DNA from: Methylobacterium sp. E-066
GTDB lineage: Bacteria > Pseudomonadota > Alphaproteobacteria > Rhizobiales > Beijerinckiaceae
Assembly: GCF_022829635.1 (NCBI RefSeq)
Contig: NZ_JAKSYO010000073.1
Location: forward strand, 1-33,526
Reading direction: 5' to 3'
Length of the DNA stretch: 33,526 bases
A program made the translations under genes and the position numbers. The notes under the pieces are model-generated. The model saw only the letters and a list, made by a program, of their open reading frames with translations. It searched no databases and was not told where the DNA came from. The number at the start of each line of letters is the position of its first letter. Position 1 is the stretch's first letter. This document shows positions 14,987 through 23,665 of this stretch, one piece after another.

Positions 14987-15287
14987 CGCGCCTGATCCTG
15001 CGACCGTGTTGCCCAGCCCGATCTGTGAATCCGGTAGGGAATGACAGGGTGGGTGTTCGCATGTCGGCACCACGCCCCATCCCGCAGGTGGACGGTGCGT
15101 TTCATACGCGATCACTCGGAACCGGGCCACGACGCCGGGGCCGCCGAACGACCCCGTACAGACCCGAATCGCCGTCGGCTCGAAAACCCGCTTGTGCCGA
15201 ACGGCACCCTCGCGCATCTCGCATCGCGGCGCCGCGCGCGCTAAGCCGGAGCCCACGAACCCGAAGCCATCCGCCGAGAAGACCTGC
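14987..15287. other. Intergenic region before the antiporter gene
   Basis: About 300 bases without a convincing gene, repeat or strong promoter. Open frames here lack start signals and family resemblance. The antiporter promoter should lie here but no clear -35/-10 pair was recognised. Confidence 0.4.
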
Positions 15288-17270
15288 ATGGCGAGCCCCG
15301 TCGAACATGCGAGCTTCCTGCCGCCGGTCCTGACCTTCCTGGCGGCGGCGGTGATCGGCGTGCCGGTGTTCCGGCTGATCGGCCAGAGCGCGGTGCTCGG
15401 CTACCTCGTGGCCGGGGTGCTGATCGGCCCGTCCGGCCTGTCGCTGATCGCCGAGCCCGACACCGCCGCGAGCGTCGCCGAGATCGGCGTGGTGCTGCTG
15501 CTGTTCATCGTCGGGCTGGAGCTGCACCTGTCGCAGCTCGTCTCGATGCGGCGCGACATCTTCGGCCTCGGCGCGGCGCAGCTCGTCGCCTGCGCGCTGG
15601 TCCTGGGCGGCGTCGGGCTGGCCGCCGGGCTCAGCCTCGGGGCCGCCTCGGTGATCGGCATCGCGCTCGCCCTGTCGGCCACCGCGGTGGCGCTGCAGCT
15701 CCTTGAGGAGCGAGGCGATCTCGGCAGCGCCTATGGCGGCCGGGCCTTCGCGGTGCTGCTGTTCCAGGACCTGTCGGTGGTCGGCATCCTGGCGCTGATG
15801 CCGCTGCTGGCCACGGCGGGCGGCGGGACCGGCGGCCCCTGGCTCGGGGCGGCGGCGATCTCCACCGGCAAGGCGGTGGCGGCGATCCTCGCCGTGGTGC
15901 TGGTCGGCCGCTACGGCCTCAACCCGTTCTTCCGCCTGCTCGCCGCCAGCGGCGCCCGCGAGGTCATGACCGCGGCGGCGCTGCTCGTGGTGCTCGGCAC
16001 GGCGCTGCTGATGGAGCAGGTCGGCCTGTCGATGGCGATGGGCGCGTTCCTGGCCGGCATCCTGCTCGCCGAATCGAACTTCCGCCACCAGCTCGAGGCC
16101 GAGATCGAGCCGTTCCGCGGCATGCTGCTCGGCCTGTTCTTCATGAGCGTCGGCATGTCGATCGACGGCGGCCTCGTGCGGGAGGTCTGGCCGGCCCTGT
16201 TCGGGGCGACGCTCGGGGCGATCCTGCTCAAGGTCGCGCTGGTCGCCGGCCTGTTCCGGCTGTTCGGCTCCGACACCCTGGGGGCTTTGCGCGGCGCGGC
16301 CGTGCTGGCGCCGGCGGGCGAGTTCGCCTTCGTGCTGCTGCCGCAGGCGGAGGATCTCGGGCTCACCGGCGCCACGGCGACGCGCTTCGCGGTGGCGCTC
16401 GCGGCGCTGACCATGCTGATCGGCCCGATCGCCGCCAAGGGTCTCGACAAGCTGATCGAGCGCCGTACCGCCCGCGAGCAGGTCGACGTGTCGGAACCCT
16501 CCGCGGAGCTGTCCGAGAGCGGCGACGCCCGGGTGCTGGTGATCGGCTTCGGCCGGTTCGGGCAGGTGCTGACCCAGGTTCTGCTCGCCGAGGGGATCCC
16601 GGTCACCGTGATCGACAAGGACGTGGAGCAGTTGCGCGCGGCCTCGCGCTTCGGCTTCCGGATCTATTACGGCGACGGGACTCGGCTCGACGTGCTCCGC
16701 GCCGCCGGGATCGGCCGGGTCGAGCTGGTCTGCATCTGCGTCGACGACCGCGCCGGCGCGCTCAAGATCGTCGACATCGTGCACGAGGAGTTCTCGAACG
16801 TGCGCACCTTCGTGCGCGCCTACGACCGCCTGCACGCCGTCGAGCTGATGAACCGGGACGTCGATTACCAGATCCGCGAGACAGCGGAATCGGCCCTCGC
16901 CTTCGGGCGGGCGGCCCTGGAGGGCCTCGGCCTGTCGCCCGAGGTCGCCGCGGCCCGGGCCGAAGACGTGCGCAAGCGCGACATCGCCCGCCTGGTGCTG
17001 CAACAGGCCGGCGCCCTGCCGGAGGGCGCCGGCTGGATGCGCGGCGCCGCGGTGGGGTTGAAGCCCGAGCCGCTGACCGAGCCGGTCCGGCCGGCCCGCG
17101 CGCTCAGCACCGAGACCCGCGACCTGATCGGCAGCGACCGGCGCGAGGCGGCCGAGCGGGTCCTGGACAAGCCCGCCCTCGCCCCGCAGGAGCCCGACGC
17201 GGCCGAGGCCGAGAGCGAAATCGAGCCGGAGCCCGAGCTGGAATCGGAAGGCAGCACCCGGGATGCGTGA
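15288..17270 (+). CDS. Monovalent cation:proton antiporter, CPA2 family (KefB/KefC type)
   Basis: This 660-residue inner-membrane protein has an N-terminal Na/H-exchanger domain of about twelve hydrophobic segments (residues 10-385), with YLVAGVLIGPSGL and GLSMAMGAFLAGILLAES as in KefB/KefC. A cytosolic TrkA-N domain follows (about 412-530): VLVIGFGRFGQVL is the nucleotide-binding glycine loop, with VIDKDVEQL and YYGDGTRLDVLRAAG. It should exchange K+ or Na+ for H+, in Kef under control of glutathione adducts. The last 100 residues are an extra tail ending in a Glu-rich run, longer than in E. coli Kef (about 600-620). I chose the ATG at 15288 because it precedes the first membrane segment; the upstream open frame is Arg/Pro-rich. 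Its stop overlaps the start of the MATE gene. Confidence 0.9.
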   Translation: MASPVEHASFLPPVLTFLAAAVIGVPVFRLIGQSAVLGYLVAGVLIGPSGLSLIAEPDTAASVAEIGVVLLLFIVGLELHLSQLVSMRRDIFGLGAAQLVACALVLGGVGLAAGLSLGAASVIGIALALSATAVALQLLEERGDLGSAYGGRAFAVLLFQDLSVVGILALMPLLATAGGGTGGPWLGAAAISTGKAVAAILAVVLVGRYGLNPFFRLLAASGAREVMTAAALLVVLGTALLMEQVGLSMAMGAFLAGILLAESNFRHQLEAEIEPFRGMLLGLFFMSVGMSIDGGLVREVWPALFGATLGAILLKVALVAGLFRLFGSDTLGALRGAAVLAPAGEFAFVLLPQAEDLGLTGATATRFAVALAALTMLIGPIAAKGLDKLIERRTAREQVDVSEPSAELSESGDARVLVIGFGRFGQVLTQVLLAEGIPVTVIDKDVEQLRAASRFGFRIYYGDGTRLDVLRAAGIGRVELVCICVDDRAGALKIVDIVHEEFSNVRTFVRAYDRLHAVELMNRDVDYQIRETAESALAFGRAALEGLGLSPEVAAARAEDVRKRDIARLVLQQAGALPEGAGWMRGAAVGLKPEPLTEPVRPARALSTETRDLIGSDRREAAERVLDKPALAPQEPDAAEAESEIEPEPELESEGSTRDA

Positions 17271-18715
17271 CGGTCCCGATGCCTGACACCCTGCCCCCGG
17301 CCGAGGCGGGCCGGTTCGTCACCGGCTCGATCCTCCGGCACGTGGTCGTGATGGCCGCCACCGGCTCGGTGGGGCTGATGGCGATCTTCGTCGTCGACCT
17401 GCTGTCGCTGTTCTACGTCTCGAAGCTCGGCGACCCGAAGCTCACGGCGGCGATCGGCTTCGCGGCGATCGTGCAGTTCTTCGCCACCGCGGTGAATATC
17501 GGCCTGATGATCGCGGCCGGCGCACTGGTCGGGAAGGCCGTGGGCGCGGGCGACCGGGCGGGGGCGCGGCGTCTGTCGAGTTCGGCGCTGGGGCTGGCGA
17601 GCCTCGCCGCCGCGCTCATCGCCCTGCTGATCTTCGTCCTGTCCGAACCGCTGCTGAGCCTGATCGGCGCCAGCGGCGAGACGCTGCGCGTCGCCGCGCT
17701 GTTTCTGGACATCACCCTGCCGTCGAACCTGCTGCTCGCCGCCGGCATGCTGTTCACCGGCCTGCTGCGCGCGGTCGGGGCGGCACGCCAAGCCATGATG
17801 GTGACGCTCGCCGGCGCCATCGTCACCGCGTTCCTCGATCCGCTGCTGATCTTCGGCGCCGGCCTCGGCGTCGAGGGCGCGGCGATCGCGGTCTGCGTGG
17901 CGCGGGCGACCTTCGTGGCGGTGGGCCTGCACGGCGTGATGCAACACCAGCTGCTTCGCCTGCCGCGGGTGGCCGACATGATCGCCGATGCGCCCGTGCT
18001 GACGTCGGTCGCGGGCCCGGCGGTGCTGACCAACCTCGCCCCCTCGGTGGCGAGCGCCTTCCTGGCGCGGCTGTTTGCCGGCTACGGCGCCGATGCGGTG
18101 GCGGCCGCCGCGGTGATCGACCGCCTGACGCCGGTCGCCTTCGGGGGCCTGTTCGCCCTGTCGGGGGCGATCGGCCCGATCCTGGCGCAGAACTGGGGCG
18201 CGGGCCGGTTCGACCGGATGCGCGGCGTGCTGCGCGAGGCGGTCCGGGTGACGCTGGCCTACGTGGCCGTGGTCTGGCTGCTCCTGGCCCTCGCCCGCGA
18301 GCCCCTGGCATCCCTGTTCGGGCTGCACGGCGTGGCGCGCGACCTGTTCGGCTTCTTCTGCCTGGCCGGCGGGGCGATCTGGTTCTTCAACGGGCTCCTG
18401 TTCCTCGGCAATGCCGCCTTCAACAACCTCGGCTTCCCGATCCGCTCGACGCTGCTGAACTGGGGCCGGGCGACGCTCGGCACCGTGCCGCCCGCGATGC
18501 TCGGCGCGGCGCTCTACGGGCCGCGCGGCGTGATCGCCGGGATGGGCCTCGGCTCCCTGGTCTTCGGGATCGCCGGCCTCCTCCTCGCCCGCCGCACCGT
18601 CGACCGGCTGGAAATGCGGGGCCGCCGCCTGCGCGAGCCGGAGGGCGCCCGCGAGGCGTCTCAGCGCGCCGCGCCCCTGCCCGCCGGCCAGCCTCATCCC
18701 GGGCCGGTGAGCTGA
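17267..18715 (+). CDS. MATE family efflux transporter
   Basis: This 482-residue inner-membrane protein belongs to the multidrug and toxin extrusion (MATE) family, which exports drugs or metabolites using Na+ or H+ gradients. About twelve hydrophobic segments are arranged as two MatE repeats, for example FVVDLLSLFYVSKLGDPKLT and GFAAIVQFFATAVNIGLMIA in the first half and PVAFGGLFALSGAIGPILAQ in the second. The GTG at 17267 overlaps the antiporter TGA (GTGA), so coupled translation is likely; an in-frame ATG at 17279 is an alternative start. Pairing a cation antiporter with a cation-driven exporter is suggestive but the substrate is unknown. Confidence 0.9.
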   Translation: MTVPMPDTLPPAEAGRFVTGSILRHVVVMAATGSVGLMAIFVVDLLSLFYVSKLGDPKLTAAIGFAAIVQFFATAVNIGLMIAAGALVGKAVGAGDRAGARRLSSSALGLASLAAALIALLIFVLSEPLLSLIGASGETLRVAALFLDITLPSNLLLAAGMLFTGLLRAVGAARQAMMVTLAGAIVTAFLDPLLIFGAGLGVEGAAIAVCVARATFVAVGLHGVMQHQLLRLPRVADMIADAPVLTSVAGPAVLTNLAPSVASAFLARLFAGYGADAVAAAAVIDRLTPVAFGGLFALSGAIGPILAQNWGAGRFDRMRGVLREAVRVTLAYVAVVWLLLALAREPLASLFGLHGVARDLFGFFCLAGGAIWFFNGLLFLGNAAFNNLGFPIRSTLLNWGRATLGTVPPAMLGAALYGPRGVIAGMGLGSLVFGIAGLLLARRTVDRLEMRGRRLREPEGAREASQRAAPLPAGQPHPGPVS

Positions 18716-18859
18716 ACCGGCGGCGGTCCGCAATACCGTCCGATCGGCGGTCCGGACCGGGCTGAGCACAAGTTCCTCTCACGGGAACTGGTATTTCGCC
18801 GCGCAACCGGTCACGATGGCCCGTCCCGGCCGGTTCGATCGGGATAGGGACGAGGCGTC

Positions 18860-19606
18860 ATGTTCAACCCGCTCGAGATGTTCCAGGCCCAGGGCGAGGC
18901 CGGGATCCAGGCGATGGCCCGGCAATTCGGCCTGACCCCCGAGCAGACCGCCCGCGCCTTCGAGGCGCTGATGCCGGCCCTGACCCTGGGGCTGCAGCGC
19001 GGCGCCGGCCTCGACCCGGGCGCCTTCGCCCGGATGTTCGGCATGCCCGAGGTCGCCCGTGCCGCCGCGCCCCAGGGCCTGGAGGCCCTGACCCAGATGT
19101 TCGGCTCGGCCCAGCTGATGCAGGCGGTGCTGCGCCAGGCCTCGGCCACCAGCGGCGTCGGCGCCCAGGTGCTGCGCCAGATGCTGCCGATGATGGCCGG
19201 CGCCGTGGTGGCGAGCATCGTCCACGTCATGCTCAACCAGCCGCAGGCCGAGCCGGCGCAGGCGCGGCCGACGGCGCCCCCGCCTCCCGTGCCGTTCCCG
19301 TTCGGCCCGGCCTGGGGCGAGATGGCCAAGGCGTTCATGCCCGGCGCCACCGCCGCCCCGGCCCCGCCGCCGAAGCCCATCCCGAAATCGCCGAGCGAGA
19401 AGGCCGGCGAGGCCGGCTCTGCGATGATCGAGCACATGATGCGCACCGGGGCCGAGGTTCAGGGCAACAACATCCGGGCGATGCAGGAGCTGTTCGAAAC
19501 CTTTTGGCCGTCGTCGGGAAAGCCCGCGGATCCGGCCCCGCCGAAGCCCGATCCGGGCTCGCCAAAACCCCGGCGCGGCCGCACGCCCGAGGGCGGGACC
19601 GGTTGA
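18860..19606 (+). CDS. DUF937 domain-containing protein
   Basis: This 248-residue protein has an N-terminal helical DUF937 (YidB-like) region: AMARQFGLTPEQTARAFEAL and MPALTLGLQRGAG (residues about 12-55), then a Met/Ala/Gln-rich helical stretch to about 130. A Pro/Ala-rich linker follows, then a short helical segment (MIEHMMRTGAEVQGNNIRAM) and a basic Pro-rich tail. The DUF937 family has no firmly known function. There is no signal peptide or membrane segment, apart from a weak hydrophobic stretch MMAGAVVASIVHVML. The ATG follows GGGACGAGG. It lies 144 bases after the MATE gene and 75 bases before the cupin gene, so an operon with the cupin is possible. Confidence 0.8.
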   Translation: MFNPLEMFQAQGEAGIQAMARQFGLTPEQTARAFEALMPALTLGLQRGAGLDPGAFARMFGMPEVARAAAPQGLEALTQMFGSAQLMQAVLRQASATSGVGAQVLRQMLPMMAGAVVASIVHVMLNQPQAEPAQARPTAPPPPVPFPFGPAWGEMAKAFMPGATAAPAPPPKPIPKSPSEKAGEAGSAMIEHMMRTGAEVQGNNIRAMQELFETFWPSSGKPADPAPPKPDPGSPKPRRGRTPEGGTG

Positions 19607-19681
19607 CGCACAATCCGGGATGCTGCGGCCGTTGATCCGGCGCGGCGCGGACGCATCTCCTGCGGCGAAGGAGACAGCTCG

Positions 19682-19993
19682 ATGACCGACCACCTGACCG
19701 CCTGGGACAGCTGCGAGGAGAGTGTGGCCGGCAACGGCGTCGCCAAGCGCACGATTTCGGGCGCCGGGGCGAGCCTCGTGCGGATGGTGGTGCCCGCGGG
19801 CGTCTCGGCGGGGCGCCACAGCCACGATCACGAGCAGTTCGTCCAGGTGATCTCCGGCTCCGGATTCCTCGAGACCGAGCAGGGCCGCAAGCCGTTCTCC
19901 GCCAACAGCGTATTCCACTTCCCGGCCGGGACGTGGCATGCCGCCGCGTTCGAGACCGAAACCGTGCTGGTCGAGACCAATTTCGTTTCTTGA
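19682..19993 (+). CDS. Small single-domain cupin protein
   Basis: This 103-residue protein is one cupin beta-barrel. Motif 1 reads GRHSHDHEQFVQVISGSG, giving His and Glu metal ligands, and motif 2 is FPAGTWHAA with the last His. GGAGA stands before the ATG at the right distance. The length is that of minimal cupins, which may be dioxygenases, isomerases or binding proteins; substrate and metal cannot be told from sequence. It is convergent with the broken gene at 20022-20471, with only 28 bases between the stops. Confidence 0.87.
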   Translation: MTDHLTAWDSCEESVAGNGVAKRTISGAGASLVRMVVPAGVSAGRHSHDHEQFVQVISGSGFLETEQGRKPFSANSVFHFPAGTWHAAAFETETVLVETNFVS

Positions 19994-20021
19994 GCACGCG
20001 CAACGTTCGCCCGATCCGGAC

Positions 20022-20471
20022 TCAGATGGACGTCTGTGTACCGAACTGCGCCTCAAGCCTTGCGATGCTTGCCACCGTGTCGTGGGCGTAGCGGATTGCG
20101 GCCTCGGCGGTCAGCGGCTTGTCCTCTTGCGGGTCGAAGGCGACGCCCGTCGACAGCCTTAGGGCGGCGGCAATCGCGATCCAGGTCCCCGCGCAGGCCG
20201 GGAACGTCGCGAAATACAAGGCGTACGCGTAGGCTCATGGTCCCCTGAAATCCGTCTCGGGGTAGGTCTCCGCCAAGTCGGAGAACGGAATGACCGAGCA
20301 CTCGAAGCCAGCCTCACGCCCCTGCCATGTGGCAGGGAGGTGACCGGAGGCGGCTGGCGGGATCTGATCGGATTTCAGCGTCAGATCGAATCCTATTGCA
20401 TCGATGGCGGCCTGCCATTCCAGGATGCTGGACATGGGCTGCCGGCATAAGGCGTAGACTTCCATGGTCAT
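20022..20471 (-). pseudogene. Hypothetical gene interrupted by one in-frame TGA
   Basis: Read leftward from the ATG at 20471, the frame encodes 78 residues ending in YPETDFRGP, then TGA at 20235-20237, then continues in the same frame for 71 codons (AYAYALYFATFPACAGTWIA and on to RLEAQFGTQTSI) to the stop at 20022. The part after the stop is clearly protein-like and has no start codon with a ribosome binding site, so a TGG (Trp) to TGA change in one ancestral 149-residue protein is the simplest reading. The second half, with AALRLSTGVAFDPQEDKPLT, resembles small hypothetical proteins of unknown function. A sequencing error is the other possibility. The AT-rich block lies just upstream. Confidence 0.7.
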
Positions 20472-20486
20472 GTAAGCGCCGCTCCG

Positions 20487-20505
20487 ATCTAAAATATTTT
20501 TAGAT
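20487..20505. promoter_or_regulatory. Operator-like AT-rich palindrome
   Basis: ATCTAAAA-TAT-TTTTAGAT is a perfect 8-3-8 inverted repeat, 16 bases before the start codon of the broken minus-strand gene. Its position fits a repressor site for that gene. Read in the plus direction it is a weak hairpin followed by T-rich sequence, but no upstream plus-strand gene needs a terminator there. Confidence 0.4.
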
Positions 20506-20540
20506 TTTTATTTTATTTCTATATCGTGTTCGGCGAATTA

Positions 20541-20569
20541 TTGAATGTTTATTGTAAATCAGATATTTT
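20541..20569 (+). promoter_or_regulatory. Candidate sigma-70-like promoter toward glyA
   Basis: TTGAAT at 20541-20546 and TATTTT at 20564-20569 are separated by 17 bases. If used for glyA, the leader would be nearly 300 bases. Chance matches are common in AT-rich DNA, so this is weak. Confidence 0.25.
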
Positions 20570-20870
20570 GATAATATACTGAAAAAGTCAAATCGAAACT
20601 GGCAGAACAGTATCGTCTGCGCGATAGATTCATATTTTATTCTGTCGCGATTTGCTTGAGTCAAGCGATTCTGTCGCCCGACTCGAAGGCGGCACGCAAG
20701 GCATCAGACCGAGGCCGCTGCACGCGCCTGCGGCAAATAATTCTTTGCGCGCGTCCAAAATGCCTGTGCTTGGCGGCACGGGCCGGCCCGTGTAGGAATC
20801 CCGCTCGAATGCCCGCCCGTGCACGCCGACGAAAGGCCGGGCCCCGCCCCTATCAGAACAGAGGCAGACC

Positions 20871-22175
20871 ATGAGCGCCGGTACCGCCGCCGACAAGCAC
20901 TTCTCGAACAGCTTCTTCGCGGCCCCGCTGACCGAGGCCGATCCCGAGATCGCCGATGCGGTGTCGAAGGAACTCGGACGCCAGCAGCACGAGATCGAGC
21001 TGATCGCCTCAGAGAACATCGTCTCCCGCGCCGTGCTGGAGGCGCAGGGCTCGGTGCTGACCAACAAGTACGCGGAAGGCTATCCGGGCCGGCGCTACTA
21101 CGGCGGCTGCCAGTTCGTGGACATCGCCGAGAACCTCGCCATCGAGCGCGCCAAGCGCCTGTTCGATTGCGGCTTCGCCAACGTGCAGCCGAATTCCGGC
21201 TCCCAGGCCAACCAGGGCGTGTTCCTGGCCCTGATGCAGCCCGGCGACACCTTCCTGGGCCTCGACCTCGCGGCCGGCGGCCACCTCACCCACGGCGCCC
21301 CGCCCAACGTCTCGGGCAAGTGGTTCAAGCCGGTCTCCTACACGGTGCGCCGCGATGACCAGCGCATCGACATGGAGCAGGTCGCTGCGCTTGCCGAGGA
21401 GCACAAGCCGAAGGTGATCATCGCCGGCGGCTCGGGCTACCCGCGCCACTGGGATTTCGCCAAGTTCCGCGAGATCGCCGACTCGGTCGGGGCCTACTTC
21501 ATGGTCGACGCGGCCCACTTCGCCGGCCTGATCGCGGCTGGCGTGCATCCGTCGCCGTTCCCGCACGCTCACGTGGTCACCACCACGACCCACAAGACCC
21601 TGCGCGGCCCCCGCGGCGGCATGATCCTCACCAACGACGAGGCGCTCGCCAAGAAATTCAACTCGGCGATCTTCCCCGGCCTCCAGGGCGGCCCGCTGAT
21701 GCACGTCATCGCCGGCAAGGCCGTGGCCTTCGGCGAGGCGCTCAAGCCCGAGTTCAAGATCTACGCCCGCCAGGTGGTGGAGAACGCCAAGGCGCTCGCC
21801 GACACCCTGATCTCCGGCGGCTACGACATCACCTCGGGCGGCACCGACAACCACCTGATGCTGGTCGACCTGCAGCGGAAGGGCCTCACCGGCAAGGCTG
21901 CCGAGGCCGCCCTGTCGCGGGCCGACATCACCTGCAACAAGAACGGCGTGCCGTTCGATACGCAGAAGCCGACCATCACGTCGGGTATCCGCCTGGGCAC
22001 CCCGGCCGGCACCTCGCGGGGCTTCGGCGTCGCCGAGTTCAAGCAGATCGGCGGCTTCATCGTCGAGGTGCTGGACGGCATGGTGGCCAAGGGCGAGGCC
22101 GGCGATCCGGAGGTCGAGGCCTCGGTGAAGAGCCGCGTCCACGCGCTCACCGACCGGTTCCCGATCTACGGCTGA
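20871..22175 (+). CDS. glyA: Serine hydroxymethyltransferase
   Basis: This 434-residue pyridoxal-phosphate enzyme interconverts serine plus tetrahydrofolate with glycine plus methylene-tetrahydrofolate; in methylotrophs it also feeds the serine cycle. The hallmark segments are present: [10 protein letters not shown] (43-52), [14 protein letters not shown] (67-80), [10 protein letters not shown] (108-117), [12 protein letters not shown] (213-224) and the Schiff-base Lys242 in [14 protein letters not shown]. The C-terminus has [16 protein letters not shown] for substrate carboxylate binding. Length is standard. The ATG follows GAGGCAG. It heads the typical alphaproteobacterial order glyA-nrdR-ribD-ribE, here with a racemase-like gene inserted after it and a strong hairpin directly downstream. 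Confidence 0.97.
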   Translation: MSAGTAADKHFSNSFFAAPLTEADPEIADAVSKELGRQQHEIELIASENIVSRAVLEAQGSVLTNKYAEGYPGRRYYGGCQFVDIAENLAIERAKRLFDCGFANVQPNSGSQANQGVFLALMQPGDTFLGLDLAAGGHLTHGAPPNVSGKWFKPVSYTVRRDDQRIDMEQVAALAEEHKPKVIIAGGSGYPRHWDFAKFREIADSVGAYFMVDAAHFAGLIAAGVHPSPFPHAHVVTTTTHKTLRGPRGGMILTNDEALAKKFNSAIFPGLQGGPLMHVIAGKAVAFGEALKPEFKIYARQVVENAKALADTLISGGYDITSGGTDNHLMLVDLQRKGLTGKAAEAALSRADITCNKNGVPFDTQKPTITSGIRLGTPAGTSRGFGVAEFKQIGGFIVEVLDGMVAKGEAGDPEVEASVKSRVHALTDRFPIYG

Positions 22176-22222
22176 GACCTGCCGGCCTAACCGATTGCGC
22201 TAGGGTCCTGGGAGAGGAATAA

Positions 22223-22252
22223 ACGCCCGCGGGTCTTCGGATCCGCGGGCGT
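22223..22252 (+). terminator. glyA terminator with UUCG tetraloop
   Basis: A 13-base-pair stem (ACGCCCGCGGGTC paired with GATCCGCGGGCGT, including one G-U) closes a TTCG tetraloop at 22236-22239. It begins 48 bases after the glyA stop. The following CGTTGTGT is only weakly U-rich, so it may also be an RNA-stabilising hairpin between glyA and the next gene. Confidence 0.75.
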
Positions 22253-22292
22253 CGTTGTGTCGGCGCCAAGGCTCTCTCCGGGACGCAACGCC

Positions 22293-22988
22293 GTGCCAAA
22301 GCATATCGGGATCGTGGGATGCTCCGCCGAAGGGGCGGCGCTCTGTTACCGGACGATCTGTGCAGAAGGCGCGGCGCATCTGGGCCCGCATGGACACCCG
22401 GAAGTGTCGATGCATACGCATTCGCTGGCGGCCTATGTCGATTGCCTCGATCGCGGCGATCTGGCGGGGGTCGGCGACCTGATGCTGTCCTCCGCGGCCA
22501 AGCTTCAAGCCGCCGGGGCCGATTTCCTGATCTGTCCGGACAACACCATCCATCAGGCGATGGATTGGGTTCGTCCACACTCGCCACTGCCTTGGCTGCA
22601 CATCGCCGAAGTGGTCGCGGCGGAAGCCTCCGCCCGCGGCTTCCGCCGGGTCGGCCTGACCGGAACCCGCTGGCTGGTTGAGAGCGACGTATACCCGACG
22701 GCGCTGCGCCGATACGGCATCACCTGCGTGATCCCGCAACCGCACGAGCGCGCCCGGATCGGCGCGATCATCCTATCCGAGCTGGTCAACGGGATCTTCG
22801 ATCCGGCGAGCGTCGCCCTGTTCCAGACGGTCATTTCACGGCTGAAAGACGACGAGCGCTGCGACGCCGTCGTGCTCGGCTGCACCGAGATTCCCCTGAT
22901 CATCAACGAGGCCAATGCGTCGCTGCCGACCCTGGACTCGACACGGCTGCTCGCCCGCGCAGCTCTCGCCCGGGCGGTTGCTTCCTGA
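22293..22988 (+). CDS. Aspartate/glutamate racemase-family protein
   Basis: This protein of about 231 residues belongs to the Asp/Glu/hydantoin racemase superfamily, cofactor-independent enzymes that use two cysteines to move a proton. The pair is visible as Cys81 in [12 protein letters not shown] and Cys197 in [12 protein letters not shown]. The N-terminus [15 protein letters not shown] is the first strand and glycine loop. The frame is open to a GTG at 22257, but that codon touches the glyA terminator; the GTG at 22293, directly before PKHIGIVG and after GGGACG, is the better start. Its place between glyA and nrdR is unusual. A D-amino-acid role is assumed; hydantoin racemase or maleate isomerase activity cannot be excluded. 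Confidence 0.83.
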   Translation: MPKHIGIVGCSAEGAALCYRTICAEGAAHLGPHGHPEVSMHTHSLAAYVDCLDRGDLAGVGDLMLSSAAKLQAAGADFLICPDNTIHQAMDWVRPHSPLPWLHIAEVVAAEASARGFRRVGLTGTRWLVESDVYPTALRRYGITCVIPQPHERARIGAIILSELVNGIFDPASVALFQTVISRLKDDERCDAVVLGCTEIPLIINEANASLPTLDSTRLLARAALARAVAS

Positions 22989-23122
22989 CGGTCGGAGCGC
23001 GTGCCCGACGGGAGCACACCGCACGCTCTGTCGCGTGCCCCAATCCTGGCAATCCGCAGGCGGCTGGGGCAGATAGCCGATTGTGGGTCTTCGAGACCCT
23101 GAAACGAGGCGGCTCAGATCCC

Positions 23123-23665
23123 ATGCGGTGTCCCTATTGCGGCGGCTCCGAGACGCAGGTGAAGGATTCGCGGCCCTCCGAGGACGGCGCCGCGATCCGG
23201 CGCCGCCGGGTCTGCCCGGATTGCGCCGGCCGCTTCACCACCTTCGAGCGGGTGCAGTTGCGCGAGGTCGTGGTGCTCAAGCGGTCGGGCAAGCGCGTGC
23301 CGTTCGACCGGGACAAGCTGCAGCGCTCGATCGACGTGGCCCTGCGCAAGCGCGCCGTCGACCCGGAGCGGATCGAGCGCCTGGTCAGCGGCATCACCCG
23401 GCAGCTCGAGAGCGCGGGCGAGCCGGAGGTGACCTCCGAGGCGATCGGCGAATTGGTGATGGCCGGGCTGAAGGGCCTCGACGACGTCGCCTATGTGCGC
23501 TTCGCCTCGGTCTACAAGAATTTTCGGGAAGCCAAGGATTTCGAGGACCTGCTCGGCACCCTGGGCGACGGCCTGCTGGCCGTGGGGGCCGAAGCGGACT
23601 CGTCGCCCGACCCCGAGGAGCCGGAGCCCGAGGCACCGCCCCGCCGCCGGGCCGCCCGCTCATGA
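23123..23665 (+). CDS. nrdR: Transcriptional repressor NrdR
   Basis: This 180-residue regulator represses ribonucleotide reductase genes in response to ATP/dATP. A zinc ribbon formed by Cys3, Cys6, Cys31 and Cys34 (MRCPYCGG ... RVCPDC) binds DNA; the ATP-cone follows from about residue 49 ([20 protein letters not shown]) to about 139 ([19 protein letters not shown]). The tail after residue 150 is an Ala/Glu/Pro-rich extension ending in Arg-rich residues, longer than the 150-residue minimal NrdR. The ATG at 23123 is chosen since the zinc ribbon must begin at residue 3. Its stop overlaps the start of ribD (ATGA), so nrdR and ribD are translated in a coupled way. Confidence 0.96.
   Translation: MRCPYCGGSETQVKDSRPSEDGAAIRRRRVCPDCAGRFTTFERVQLREVVVLKRSGKRVPFDRDKLQRSIDVALRKRAVDPERIERLVSGITRQLESAGEPEVTSEAIGELVMAGLKGLDDVAYVRFASVYKNFREAKDFEDLLGTLGDGLLAVGAEADSSPDPEEPEPEAPPRRRAARS

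Larger units (their letters stand above)
20472..20640. other. AT-rich island in a GC-rich chromosome
   Basis: From about 20488 to 20640 the sequence is dominated by A and T (for example ATTTTTATTTTATTTC and ATTTTGATAATATACTG), in strong contrast to the roughly 70 percent GC flanks. It holds a palindrome (20487-20505) and a promoter-like pair, but no gene. It is the most foreign-looking stretch in the window. The remaining 20641-20870 is the glyA upstream region with a perfect 16-base palindrome CACGGGCCGGCCCGTG at 20777-20792. Confidence 0.75.

Noticed and set aside
15102..17003. Long minus-strand frame opposite the antiporter (and a similar one at 16865-18769)
   Set aside because: Composition dominated by His, Gln, Arg and Glu, with no domains; it mirrors the codon pattern of the true membrane protein on the other strand.
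20053..20301. Alternative translation from an ATG overlapping the TGA of the broken gene
   Set aside because: The ATGA overlap looks like coupling, but the resulting protein is Arg/Gly-rich and loses the protein-like sequence found in the original frame.
20641..20870. Possible glycine or THF riboswitch before glyA
   Set aside because: No recognisable aptamer core; only general hairpins and the CACGGGCCGGCCCGTG palindrome.
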